NCBI GenBank assembly: GCA_963761325.1 | Contig: CAVXGZ010000003.1 | Coordinates: 62,001 to 126,000 of the forward strand | Direction: 5' to 3' | Source: Streptantibioticus_C sp963761325 | GTDB lineage: Bacteria > Actinomycetota > Actinomycetes > Streptomycetales > Streptomycetaceae | Length of the DNA: 64,000 nucleotides | Part shown: positions 26,012 through 34,610 of the stretch, in pieces | Layout: each line of letters opens with the position of its first letter | How positions within the stretch are numbered: the first letter of the stretch is position 1 | The notes under the pieces: model-generated | What the model saw: only the letters and a program-made list of their open reading frames with translations | Database searches by the model: none | Told to the model about the DNA's origin: nothing | Translations under genes and position numbers: made by a program

Positions 26012-29000
26012 ATGCCGCGCAGCCAGCTCCCCGGTACCGACGGGCCGATCGGGCCCCCCGCTCCCGACGCTCCCCCGCCGCGCCGGGGTCCGTCGAAGGT
26101 CGCGGTGACGGCGGCGGTCCTGGCGCTCGTCAGCGGCGCCTGGCTGATGCACATCGGCACCGAGACGCACGCCCCGCCCGCCCCGAGCCCGTCCGACGCG
26201 CTGCTGGGCGCCGGGCGGCACGGCGGGGCGCCGGGGGCCGCGGCGGTCATGGTGACGCCGCTGCCCGCCTCGGTGCCGGTCCGGATGCGCATCCCGGCCA
26301 TCAAGGTGGACGCGCCGGTGATGAAGCTCGGCGTGGACGGCAAGAACGAGATCCAGGTGCCGCCGCCCGCCAACACCAACATGGCCGGCTGGTACGAGTA
26401 CGGGGCCTCGCCGGGCGCGGCGGGCGCGGCGGTGCTGCTGGGCCACGTGGACACCCTCAAGGGCCCGGCGGTCTTCTACAACCTCGGCTCGCTGCACAAG
26501 GGCAACACCATCGAGGTCACCCGGGCGGACCATCGCACCGCGGTCTTCACGGTGTACGGCATCGAGGTGTACGCCAAGTCCGACTTCCCCACCGACCGGG
26601 TCTACAACGACACGCCCACCCCCGAGCTGCGGGTGATCACCTGCGGCGGCGGCTTCTCCAAGTCCAGCCACAGCTACCTGGGCAACGTCGTCGTCTACGC
26701 CCGGCTCACCGGGTCCAAGGCCGGCCCGGCCGCCACCGCGAAGCCGTCGGCGCCGGCCTCCGTGAAGGCGTCCGTGACCGCGTCCGTGCCGGTGAGGGCG
26801 TCCGCGCCGGCCAGGCCGTCCGCGCCGGCGAGGGCGCCGGAGCCGCTCAAGGCGTCCGCCGCGGCGCCGGCGGTCGTCGGGCTCCGCGCCGGTGAGGGCA
26901 CCGGTGTCCGTGCCGCCGGCGGCGACGGCATCCGCGTCGGCGGGGGCGACGGCGAAAGCCGGTTAGCGATGTGGGAGTGGCTGACCCACGGCTACCACAC
27001 CCGGATCGTGGAGTCCGGGCGACAGCCGCTCTTCCTGCTGCTCGTCGGGCTGCTCGCCTCGTTCCTGTTCATCCGGTTCAGCACCCGGATGATCCGGCGC
27101 GGCACCAGCTGGTGGCCGGGGAACGTGCAGCCGGGCGGGCTCCACATCCACCACGTGGTCTTCGGCCTCGGGGCGATGCTGATCGGCGGCATCGGCTCGT
27201 TCGCGGTGCGCGGCACCGGCGAGGTGGGCCGCGACCTGCTGGGGCTGCTGTTCGGGATCGGCTGCGGGCTGGTGCTCGACGAGTTCGCCCTGGTGCTCCA
27301 CCTCAAGGACGTCTACTGGAGCGAGGAGGGCCGCCAGTCGGTCGACGCGGTGATCCTCGCGGTCGGGGTGATCGGGCTGCTGCTGCTCGGCGTGACCCCG
27401 CTCGGCAACGTGACCGGGCCGCTGCTGAGCCGGGCGGTGGCGATCGGGCTGCTGCTGGCGCTGGTGGTCGTCACGCTGCTCAAGGGCAAGGTGTGGACCG
27501 GGTTCTTCGGGCTGTTCCTGGTCTTCCTGCCGGTGTTCGGCGCGATCCGGCTCGCCCGGCCCAACAGCCCCTGGGCGCGCTGGCGCTACTACTCCCGGCC
27601 GCGCCGGCTGGCCCGTGCGGAGCGCCGCGAGGCCCGCGTCCACGGCCGGTTGCAGGCGGCCAGGCGCACGGTCTACAACGCGGTCGCCGGTGCGCCGGCC
27701 CGGCCCGTCGAAGCGGCGCGGCCGGCCGGACCGGCCCGCCCCGCCGAGCCGGCCCGGAAACGGCCCGGCCGCCGCCGGCCCTCGACCGCCGGCCTCGGGC
27801 CGTCCAGGACCGAGCGGTTCGTGGCCCGGCTGCGGGAGCCGGCCGTGCTCGCGGTCGTCTGGTACCTGCGGCTGGCCGTCGCGTGGGACGTGGTCACCGC
27901 GCTCGTCGTGCCGTTCCGCAGCCGGCTGCACCGGGCGGCGGCCGGCGAGGTCCTCACCCCGTTCCTGTTCAGCGCCGGGTTCACCTCGGCGGTCTTCGCC
28001 GCGCTGCTCGCGGTGATGCTGCGCCGCCGCAAACGGGCCGCGTGGATCGTCGCGTTCGCGCTGGCGGCGGTCAACACCGTCGGGTACTGGCTGGCCGTGC
28101 TGACCGGGCCCGCCTACCGGGCACACCCGGTGAGCTGGCTGTCGGCCGGGCTCACCACGCTGGTGGCCGCGGCGCTGTGGATCGCGCGGCCGGCCTGCCG
28201 GGTGCGCGGCGAGCACGGCAACGGGCCGCGCGGGCTGGCCTGGCTGGTGTGCGGCGGGGCGGCCGCGGTCGGGGTCGGCACGGTGCTGGTGCACGCGACG
28301 AACACGGTCCGGGCCGCGGGCTGGCCGGACTGCCTGCGGTACGCGCTGCTGCGGGTGTTCACCCTGGCCGACCTGATCGAGCCGCCGGACATCACGGTGC
28401 CCGGCTGGGTGGACCTGTCGATCAACGTCCTCAGCGTCGCGCTGCTGCTGCAGGTGCTGCGGGCCTTCTTCCGCTCCCCGCTGGGCCGCGCCCGGCTGGC
28501 GCCCGACGACGAGAGCCGGCTGCGGTTCCTGCTGCGGCGGTTCGGCGCCCCGGACTCCGTCGGCTACTTCGCGCTGCGCCGCGACTCCTCGGTGAGCTGG
28601 TCGCCGGACCGGGACGCGGCGGTGGTCTACCGGGTGGTCAACGGGGTCGCGCTGGCCAGCGGCGATCCGGTGGGCGACCGGTCCGCGTGGCCGGCGGCGA
28701 TCGGCGGCTGGCTGCGCACCGCGCGCGGCCACGCCTGGGTGCCCGCGGTCGCCGGGGCGAGCCAGGAGGCCGCCGGGGTCTACGAGCGCCGGGGCATGCG
28801 GACGCTGGCGTTCGGCGACGAGGCGGTGGCGCGCACCGGCGACTTCGGGCTGGACGGCGAGCCGATGCGCCCGCTGCGCGAGACCCGGCAGGCGATGCGC
28901 GCCGCCGGGTACTCGGTGGTGGTGCGCCGCCAGCGGGAGATCCCCGGGCGGGAGTCGGACCGGCTGGTCGCGCTGGCCGACGCCTGGCGGCGCGGGGCGG

Positions 29001-29566
29001 GGGACGGCGGCTTCGCCATGTCGCTGGCCCGGCTGGGCGACCGGGCCGACGCCGAGTGCGTCCTGGTCGAGTGCCGCGATCCGCACGACCGCACCTGCGC
29101 GCTGCTCAGCCTGGTGCCGTGGGACCGCGACGGGCTCTCGCTGGACCTGATGCGGCGCGAACACGAGTCGCCCGAGGCCCTGTTCGGCTACATGCTGGCC
29201 GAACTGCTGCTGCGCGCCCGGGCGGACGCGGCGCCGGTCGGCGAGGTGGAACGGGTGGCGCTGAACTTCACCGTGCTGCACGCGGTCACCGAACGCGGCC
29301 GGGGTCCCGGCACCGGGCGGGTGTTCGTGCTGCACCGGCAGGTCGTGCGGCTGCTCGCGCGGCGCCGGCGGCTGGAGGTCGCGTACCAGACGGTGTCCGG
29401 CTTGCGGCCCGGCTGGCAGCCGCGTTTCCTGCTGTACGAACGGGCCACCGAACTGCCCAGGATCGCGCTGGCCAACGCCGACGCCGACGGCCTGTTCCGG
29501 GCCCGCCGGCTGCCGCGCCCGGACCCGGGCGGGCCGGACGGCGTGCCGCCCGCCGACCCGCGGTAG
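26012..29566 (+). CDS. class F sortase fused in frame to a multi-pass membrane protein with MprF-like DUF2156 domain
   Basis: One uninterrupted frame of 1184 codons, starting at an ATG with GGAGG seven bases upstream. Module 1 (residues 1-235) is a class F sortase: TM at about 29-47, catalytic H145 (LLGHVDT) and C211 (VITCGGG). Residues 236-315 are an Ala/Pro/Ser then Gly-rich linker made of imperfect repeats. Module 2 (about 320-565) is a multi-pass membrane region with GLHIHHVVFGLG. Module 3 (about 600-1184) has more TM segments and a cytoplasmic GNAT-like DUF2156 domain, as in lysyl-phosphatidylglycerol synthases. Codon 318 is TTA, two codons before an ATG at 26969 that may be an independent start of a 865-residue MprF-like protein. 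No stop separates the modules, so a fusion is what the sequence says; two genes joined by an indel is the alternative. Confidence 0.75.
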   Translation: MPRSQLPGTDGPIGPPAPDAPPPRRGPSKVAVTAAVLALVSGAWLMHIGTETHAPPAPSPSDALLGAGRHGGAPGAAAVMVTPLPASVPVRMRIPAIKVDAPVMKLGVDGKNEIQVPPPANTNMAGWYEYGASPGAAGAAVLLGHVDTLKGPAVFYNLGSLHKGNTIEVTRADHRTAVFTVYGIEVYAKSDFPTDRVYNDTPTPELRVITCGGGFSKSSHSYLGNVVVYARLTGSKAGPAATAKPSAPASVKASVTASVPVRASAPARPSAPARAPEPLKASAAAPAVVGLRAGEGTGVRAAGGDGIRVGGGDGESRLAMWEWLTHGYHTRIVESGRQPLFLLLVGLLASFLFIRFSTRMIRRGTSWWPGNVQPGGLHIHHVVFGLGAMLIGGIGSFAVRGTGEVGRDLLGLLFGIGCGLVLDEFALVLHLKDVYWSEEGRQSVDAVILAVGVIGLLLLGVTPLGNVTGPLLSRAVAIGLLLALVVVTLLKGKVWTGFFGLFLVFLPVFGAIRLARPNSPWARWRYYSRPRRLARAERREARVHGRLQAARRTVYNAVAGAPARPVEAARPAGPARPAEPARKRPGRRRPSTAGLGPSRTERFVARLREPAVLAVVWYLRLAVAWDVVTALVVPFRSRLHRAAAGEVLTPFLFSAGFTSAVFAALLAVMLRRRKRAAWIVAFALAAVNTVGYWLAVLTGPAYRAHPVSWLSAGLTTLVAAALWIARPACRVRGEHGNGPRGLAWLVCGGAAAVGVGTVLVHATNTVRAAGWPDCLRYALLRVFTLADLIEPPDITVPGWVDLSINVLSVALLLQVLRAFFRSPLGRARLAPDDESRLRFLLRRFGAPDSVGYFALRRDSSVSWSPDRDAAVVYRVVNGVALASGDPVGDRSAWPAAIGGWLRTARGHAWVPAVAGASQEAAGVYERRGMRTLAFGDEAVARTGDFGLDGEPMRPLRETRQAMRAAGYSVVVRRQREIPGRESDRLVALADAWRRGAGDGGFAMSLARLGDRADAECVLVECRDPHDRTCALLSLVPWDRDGLSLDLMRREHESPEALFGYMLAELLLRARADAAPVGEVERVALNFTVLHAVTERGRGPGTGRVFVLHRQVVRLLARRRRLEVAYQTVSGLRPGWQPRFLLYERATELPRIALANADADGLFRARRLPRPDPGGPDGVPPADPR

Positions 29567-29576
29567 GGGCGGCGGT

Positions 29577-30071
29577 TCACTCGTCCGGCTCGTTCAGGTG
29601 CTCGGCGAGCCGGAAGAGGGCGGGCAGCGCGGCGCGGACGATGTCGCGGTCGGCGTCGTCGAGGGCGCCCAGGGCGGTGTCCAGCCGGCGTTCGTGTGCC
29701 TGGGTCCAGGCGGCGAGCTGCGCGTGGCCGGCCTCGGTGAGCGTCACGGCGGACGCCCGGCGGTCGTCGGGGTCGACCGCGCGGGCCACCAGGCCGGCGC
29801 CGATCATCTGCCCGACCAGGCCGCTGACCGTGCTGGTGGCCAGCCGCTGCCGGGCGGCGAGGTCCCCGATCCGGACCGGGGAGTGCTCGGCGAGCACCTG
29901 CAGCAGCTCCACCTGGGCCATCGGCAGCGTCTCCCACGGGTAGTCCGTGCGGATCGACGCCCGCAGCGCGCGGCGCAGCCGGGTCACCGCCTCGGTCAGC
30001 AGGCGGGCGTCCGCGCCGGCCCGGGCCCGCGGCGCGGGCGTGGCGGCGTCCCTGGAGGGCTGCGTCGGCAT
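29577..30071 (-). CDS. MarR family transcriptional regulator
   Basis: A 164-residue winged-helix regulator. The DNA-binding region is PVRIGDLAARQRLATSTVSG followed by the wing DPDDRRASAVTLTEAG (about residues 65-115). It is the second gene of a unit with the MFS exporter upstream (65-bp gap), so it probably represses its own operon through the palindrome at 31600-31628. It is convergent with the sortase fusion gene, ten bases apart. The ligand is unknown. Confidence 0.92.
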   Translation of the reverse strand: MPTQPSRDAATPAPRARAGADARLLTEAVTRLRRALRASIRTDYPWETLPMAQVELLQVLAEHSPVRIGDLAARQRLATSTVSGLVGQMIGAGLVARAVDPDDRRASAVTLTEAGHAQLAAWTQAHERRLDTALGALDDADRDIVRAALPALFRLAEHLNEPDE

Positions 30072-30136
30072 GCCACGACTCTAAGGCGTCTCCCGCGGAT
30101 CCGTGAGCCCGCCGAGGACCGGCGAGACGGGCCCTT

Positions 30137-31585
30137 TCAAGGCGTGCCCTCACTCCCCCGCCCGGTCGCCGCGGCACCGCCGCGGGCGGCCACCGCCAGC
30201 ACGCCGACCGCGACGGCCGCCAGGACCGCGGCGGCGCCGGCGGCGGACGACAGGTGGAGCGCGAGGGTGACCAGGGCGACGCCCAGCGCGGTGCCGAGGC
30301 CGCGGGCCATGTTGACCAGGCCGCCGGCGGTGCCGGAGCGGCGGGCCGGGAAGGCGGCCATGACCAGGGTGTTGTTGGCGGGCGTGAACACGCCGAGGCC
30401 CACGCCGAGCACCGCGAGCGCCGCCACCAGCGCGCCGGCCCCCGGCACCGGCGCGGTCAGGACCGCGATCAGCCCGCCGCACCCGGCGGTCAGCACGGCC
30501 GCGCCCAGCAGGCACCGGGCCCGGTCGCCCATGCCGTGCGGCAGCACCCGGTCGGCCCCGGTGGCGGCGAGCGCGAACCCGGCGGGCAGCGCGGTCAGCA
30601 CCACCCCGGCCGACAGCGCGGAGCCGCCCGCGGCGATGACCGCCACCGGCACCAGCACCAGCGGCCCGAACAGCACCAGGTATCCGCCGAGCGCGCCCAC
30701 CAGGCCGTGGGCGACGGCCGGCAGCCGCAGCAGCGCGAGGTCGAGCATCGGCGAGGCGGCCCGCCGCTGCCGCACCGTGAAGCCCCAGCCGGCCGCCAGC
30801 GCCGCGGCCGCCAGGAGGGCCGCCGCCCAGCCGGGCAGCGGGAGGCCGGAGACGGCGGACAGCGCGAGCAGCGCGCAGGTGGTGGCCAGCGCGAGCAGGC
30901 CGAGTCCCGGCAGGTCGAAGCGGTGCGCCGGGCCCCGGGCGCGCGTCCTGGGCAGCAGGTAGTGCCCGGCGATCCAGGCGACCGCGCCGACCGGCACGTT
31001 GACCCAGAAGACCCAGCGCCAGCCGAGCGTGGAGACCAGCGCGCCGCCGACGGTGGGGCCGAGCGCCAGCCCGAGCGCCTGGGCGGCGGCCTGCACGCCG
31101 AGCGCGCCGCGCATCCGCTCGCGCGGGGCGCAGGTGGCGACCAGCGCGACGCTGTTGGCCTGCATCATCGCGGCGCCGACCGCCTGCACGACCCGGAAGG
31201 CGATCAGCGCGCCGAGCGAGGGCGCGAAGCCGCAGGCGGCCGAGGCGGCGGTGAAGACCAGGAAGCCGTGCAGGTAGAACAGCTTGCGGCCGTGGATGTC
31301 GGAGAGCCGGCCGACCGGCACCAGCAGCGCGACCAGGGCGAGCAGGTAGCCGAGCGAGACCCATTCCACCGCGGCGAGCGAGGCGTGGAATCCGCCGCGC
31401 AGTCCCCCGTAGGTGAGCGTGACGACGCTGGCGTCGAGCTGGCCCATGAAGGCGCCGAAGCAGACGGTGGCGACCGCCAGCCGCCAGGCCGCCGGATACC
31501 GCCGCACCCGCTCGGGGCGGGCCCGCTCCCGCAGCAGCACCGCGGGCATCCGCTCCGCCGGGGCCCTTCCCGTCACCGGACTCAT
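30137..31585 (-). CDS. MFS exporter, DHA2 (EmrB/QacA) family
   Basis: A 482-residue proton-coupled multidrug-type exporter with around 14 hydrophobic segments. Motif A appears as GRLSDIHGRKLFY and motif C as ALGPTVGGALV. It is first in an operon with the MarR gene behind it. A 29-bp palindrome 15 bp before the start overlaps its likely -10. No strong ribosome site is seen before the ATG at 31585 (CTTGGGACC only). The substrate is unknown. Confidence 0.92.
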   Translation of the reverse strand: MSPVTGRAPAERMPAVLLRERARPERVRRYPAAWRLAVATVCFGAFMGQLDASVVTLTYGGLRGGFHASLAAVEWVSLGYLLALVALLVPVGRLSDIHGRKLFYLHGFLVFTAASAACGFAPSLGALIAFRVVQAVGAAMMQANSVALVATCAPRERMRGALGVQAAAQALGLALGPTVGGALVSTLGWRWVFWVNVPVGAVAWIAGHYLLPRTRARGPAHRFDLPGLGLLALATTCALLALSAVSGLPLPGWAAALLAAAALAAGWGFTVRQRRAASPMLDLALLRLPAVAHGLVGALGGYLVLFGPLVLVPVAVIAAGGSALSAGVVLTALPAGFALAATGADRVLPHGMGDRARCLLGAAVLTAGCGGLIAVLTAPVPGAGALVAALAVLGVGLGVFTPANNTLVMAAFPARRSGTAGGLVNMARGLGTALGVALVTLALHLSSAAGAAAVLAAVAVGVLAVAARGGAAATGRGSEGTP

Positions 31586-31599
31586 GGTCCCAAGAATAC

Positions 31600-31628
31600 A
31601 TCGGGCACCGAACTATTCTGTACCCGAT
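31600..31628. promoter_or_regulatory. palindromic operator of the MFS/MarR operon
   Basis: A 29-bp palindrome centred at 31614 with outer halves ATCGGG / CCCGAT and inner GAA / TTC; 22 of 29 positions are symmetric. Minus-strand TTGTTT (31633-31638) and AATAGT about 17 bp downstream fit -35 and -10 boxes inside it. MarR binding here would block the exporter promoter. Confidence 0.65.
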
Positions 31629-31872
31629 ATGTATAAACAAGATCTCCGACCGGTTCTGCGACCACGCCTTTCGGCGGACGCCCCTCACCAAATCCCCTAC
31701 GTAGCGGCCGGGTTGTAATCCGGCCCATCTGGCGTGAACACACCCACTGGTCGTAGGCTCCGCCGGGCACGGAGAACGATCTCGGCACCGCGACCCCCCA
31801 CGAAACGTGGTGATGCTGCGCGATTGCTCCTGAAATCCCCCACGAACACGAATCTGCGTCCATGAGGATCTG

Positions 31873-33237
31873 ATGACACGAGACATTCCGGAGGCGGTGT
31901 TCTGGTGCCTCCTGGCCGTCGCACTGGGCGTCGTGGTCCTGCTGATACGCGAACGGCAGGTGAGCAGCCGGCTGCGTGGCCGGATCAAGGTGCTGGAGGA
32001 CGACGTCCGCGCCCTTGACGCCGAGGCCCGCCACCTCGCCACCGTGCGGCTGCCCGGGCTGATGGACTCCATCTCGCACCGCCCGGGAACGGTGCCCGGA
32101 CTGCTGCACGGACGCCTCGCCGGCAGCGCGTTCGCCGCCAGCCTGCAGACGGTCATCGACCTGTTCGGCCGCACGGCGCAGGAGGCCCAGGCCCGCGCCG
32201 ACATGTCGGCCAAGACCGCGCTGAAGTCCTCGATGCGCGCGCTGCAGGGCCTCGCCAACGAGCAGCAGCTCGCCATCTCCGACATGCAGGACCGGCACGA
32301 CGACCCCGACGTGCTCCAGGACCTGCTGGAGATCGACCACACCAACTCGCAGTTCGGCCGCCGCGCCCAGGCGATCTCCGTGCTGTGCGGCTCGTGGCCC
32401 GGCCGGCAGCGCGCCGCCTCCCCGCTGTTCGACGTGGTCCGCGGCGCGACCTCGCGCATCCGCGACTACCGCCGCATCGAGGTGCACTCCCAGGTCGAGG
32501 TGGCCGTCACCAGCCGCGCGGTCGAGCCCGTCGTGCTCGCCGTCGCCGAACTGCTGGACAACGCCGCCCGCCACTCGCAGCCCAACACCTCGGTGCAGGT
32601 CAACCTGCAGCCCGCGCACAACGGCACCGCGATCGTCATCGACGACGCCGGCGTCGGACTGCTGGAGCAGGAGATCCAGCGGGCCGAACTGCTGCTGGCC
32701 GGCCAGCAGTCCATCGACATCCAGAAGCTCGGCGACCCGCCGCAGTTCGGCTTCGCCGTCATCGGCATCCTCGCCGACCGCTACGGCTTCCGCGTCTCGG
32801 TCGACACCCGCTCGCCCTACGGCGGCGTGCGGGCGGTGCTCTTCCTGCCCAGCGCCCTGCTGACCCGCCTGCAGGACGACGAGCTCAGCTCGGTGCCCGC
32901 CCCGGCCCCCCCGCCGCCGCGCGCCCAGGACGCCCCGCTGCCCGTCCGGCGCCGTACCCAGACGGCCGGCGCCATGCCCGCGCCGGAACCGGCCGCCGCG
33001 CCCGCCCCGGAACCCGAGCCGGAACGCGCGGTGTCCGCGCTGGGCCTGCCGAAGCGCCGCCGCCGGCAGCCGGTCGCCGAACAGCAGCAGCACACCGCCG
33101 GAACCGTCGACTCCGTCACCACCGGCCGTACGCCCCAGGAGGCCGCCGCCGTCATCGGGGCCTTCGCCCGGGGCACCCGGTCCGGCCGCACCTCCTCGAC
33201 GGACTCCTCGGACCACGAAGGGAACTCCCAGGCATGA
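31873..33237 (+). CDS. cvnA: conservon histidine-kinase-like protein CvnA
   Basis: A 454-residue membrane-anchored protein and first gene of a conservon. One TM segment lies at residues 9-27, then a coiled-coil-like helix, then a HATPase domain with N-box ELLDNAARHSQPN and G-boxes DDAGVGL and GFAVIGILA (about 225-325). The C-terminal 110 residues are Pro/Ala/Arg-rich and disordered. CvnA proteins are kinase-like sensors that, with CvnB-D, form a G-protein-type membrane complex in Streptomyces. The ATG has TGAGGATC upstream and overlaps the next gene by ATGA. The 287-bp region in front contains the MarR operator and a hairpin CCACGAAACGTGG at 31798-31810. Confidence 0.94.
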   Translation: MTRDIPEAVFWCLLAVALGVVVLLIRERQVSSRLRGRIKVLEDDVRALDAEARHLATVRLPGLMDSISHRPGTVPGLLHGRLAGSAFAASLQTVIDLFGRTAQEAQARADMSAKTALKSSMRALQGLANEQQLAISDMQDRHDDPDVLQDLLEIDHTNSQFGRRAQAISVLCGSWPGRQRAASPLFDVVRGATSRIRDYRRIEVHSQVEVAVTSRAVEPVVLAVAELLDNAARHSQPNTSVQVNLQPAHNGTAIVIDDAGVGLLEQEIQRAELLLAGQQSIDIQKLGDPPQFGFAVIGILADRYGFRVSVDTRSPYGGVRAVLFLPSALLTRLQDDELSSVPAPAPPPPRAQDAPLPVRRRTQTAGAMPAPEPAAAPAPEPEPERAVSALGLPKRRRRQPVAEQQQHTAGTVDSVTTGRTPQEAAAVIGAFARGTRSGRTSSTDSSDHEGNSQA

Positions 33238-33677
33238 ACGCCATGAACGCGTCCGCCCAGGCGCAAGGCGGCCCGCTCAACGACCAGTTGGGCTGGATGC
33301 TCGACGACGCGCTGTCGGTGCCCGAGGCACGGCACGCGATCCTGCTGTCCGCGGACGGCATGCTGCGCGCGCACTCCAAGGGCATCAGCCGCGACGAGGC
33401 GGAGCGGCAGGCGGCGGCGCTGTCCGGACTGCAGTCGATCAGCCGCAGCACCTCGGACTTCTGCGACCGGCCCGGGACGGTGTGGCGGCAGACGCTGATC
33501 GAGTTCGTCGACGGCTTCGTCTTCCTGGTGGCGGCCGGGCCGGGCGCGTACCTGGCCGTGTCGGCCTCCGCGGAGGTGGACATGGAGGCGGTCACCTTCC
33601 GGATGCACAAGCTGGTCGACCGGCTCGGCAAGGAACTCACCAGCCCACCGCGGCAGGATGCCGGCAGGTCTGCATGA
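33234..33677 (+). CDS. cvnB: conservon roadblock/LC7 protein CvnB
   Basis: A 147-residue roadblock/LC7-domain protein (LDDALSVPEARHAILLSADG, then FVFLVAAGPGAYLAVSAS). These domains regulate small GTPases, here the CvnD GTPase encoded two genes later. It starts inside the cvnA stop (ATGA, 33234-33237) with GAAGGGA upstream, and its own stop overlaps the cvnC start. Translational coupling along the whole unit suggests a fixed stoichiometry. Confidence 0.95.
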   Translation: MNAMNASAQAQGGPLNDQLGWMLDDALSVPEARHAILLSADGMLRAHSKGISRDEAERQAAALSGLQSISRSTSDFCDRPGTVWRQTLIEFVDGFVFLVAAGPGAYLAVSASAEVDMEAVTFRMHKLVDRLGKELTSPPRQDAGRSA

Positions 33678-34033
33678 CCGGGCCGCAGCCCGCCAAGCGC
33701 GGGCTCGTGCGGCCCTACGTGATCACCGAGGGCCGCGCGCATCCGACGCGCGGCTCCTTCGACCTGGTGACCCTGGTGACCGCCGCCGACGGCGGCGACC
33801 TCGGCGGCCTCGGCCCGGAGAAGCGCCGGGTCGTGGAACTGTGCCGCGGCGGCGCGCTGTCGGTCGCCGAGGTCGCCGGCCACCTGGGGATCCCGGTGAG
33901 CGTCACCAAGGTGCTGCTCGCCGACCTCGTCGACAGCGGCCACATCAGGACCAGGTCCCCCATCCCGTCCGCGCAACTCCCCGACATCCAGATCCTGCAG
34001 GAGGTCCTCGATGGGCTCCGCGCCCGCCTGTGA
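33674..34033 (+). CDS. cvnC: conservon DUF742 protein CvnC
   Basis: A 119-residue DUF742 protein. It has the family start RLVRPYVITEGRA-like pattern (RGLVRPYVITEGR) and a winged-helix-like centre (LSVAEVAGHLGIPVSVTKVL). Such proteins bind partners within the conservon complex; DNA binding has not been shown. It overlaps cvnB by four bases and cvnD by 23 bases. Confidence 0.95.
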   Translation: MTGPQPAKRGLVRPYVITEGRAHPTRGSFDLVTLVTAADGGDLGGLGPEKRRVVELCRGGALSVAEVAGHLGIPVSVTKVLLADLVDSGHIRTRSPIPSAQLPDIQILQEVLDGLRARL

Positions 34034-34610
34034 CGACGTGTACTTGCCAGAGACGGTCAAAACGGCGGTCAAGCTGCTGGTCGTCGGGCACTTCGCCGTG
34101 GGCAAGACCACGTTCGTCGGCACGCTGTCGGAGATCCGGCCGCTGCGCACCGAGGAGACGATGACGCAGGCAGGTGCGCTCATCGACGACCTGGCCGGGG
34201 TCCCCGGCAAGACGACCACCACGGTGGCCCTCGACTTCGGCCGGCTCACCCTCAACGACCACCTGGTGCTCTACCTGTTCGGGGCGCCGGGACAGCAGCG
34301 CTTCACCCAGCTGTGGCGGGACATGACGCAGGGCGCGCTCGGCGCCCTCGTACTGGCCGACACCCGGCGGCTGGAGCACTCCTACGACGTCATGGGGCTG
34401 CTGGAGGAGCACGGCCTGCCCTACGCGGTGGCCGTCAACCACTTCGACGGCGCGCCGGAGTTCGACGAGGAGGGGCTGCGGGACGCGCTGGACCTGCTGC
34501 CGGAGACCCCGCTGATCACCTGCGACGCGCGCGACCGGCGCTCGTCCACCGAGGCGCTGATCGCCCTCGTCCAGTACCTGTACACCCGTAACTCCCAGGA
34601 GCGCGCGTGA
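34011..34610 (+). CDS. cvnD: conservon small GTPase CvnD
   Basis: A 199-residue Ras-like GTPase. The P-loop is GHFAVGKTT (residues 26-34) and the DxxG switch II region is FGAPGQQRF, with an altered first residue. The guanine-specificity NKxD is replaced by VNHFD, as is common in this family. The ATG has AGGAGG inside the end of cvnC, so the 23-bp overlap is real. It should cycle under CvnB control at the membrane. Confidence 0.95.
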   Translation: MGSAPACDDVYLPETVKTAVKLLVVGHFAVGKTTFVGTLSEIRPLRTEETMTQAGALIDDLAGVPGKTTTTVALDFGRLTLNDHLVLYLFGAPGQQRFTQLWRDMTQGALGALVLADTRRLEHSYDVMGLLEEHGLPYAVAVNHFDGAPEFDEEGLRDALDLLPETPLITCDARDRRSSTEALIALVQYLYTRNSQERA

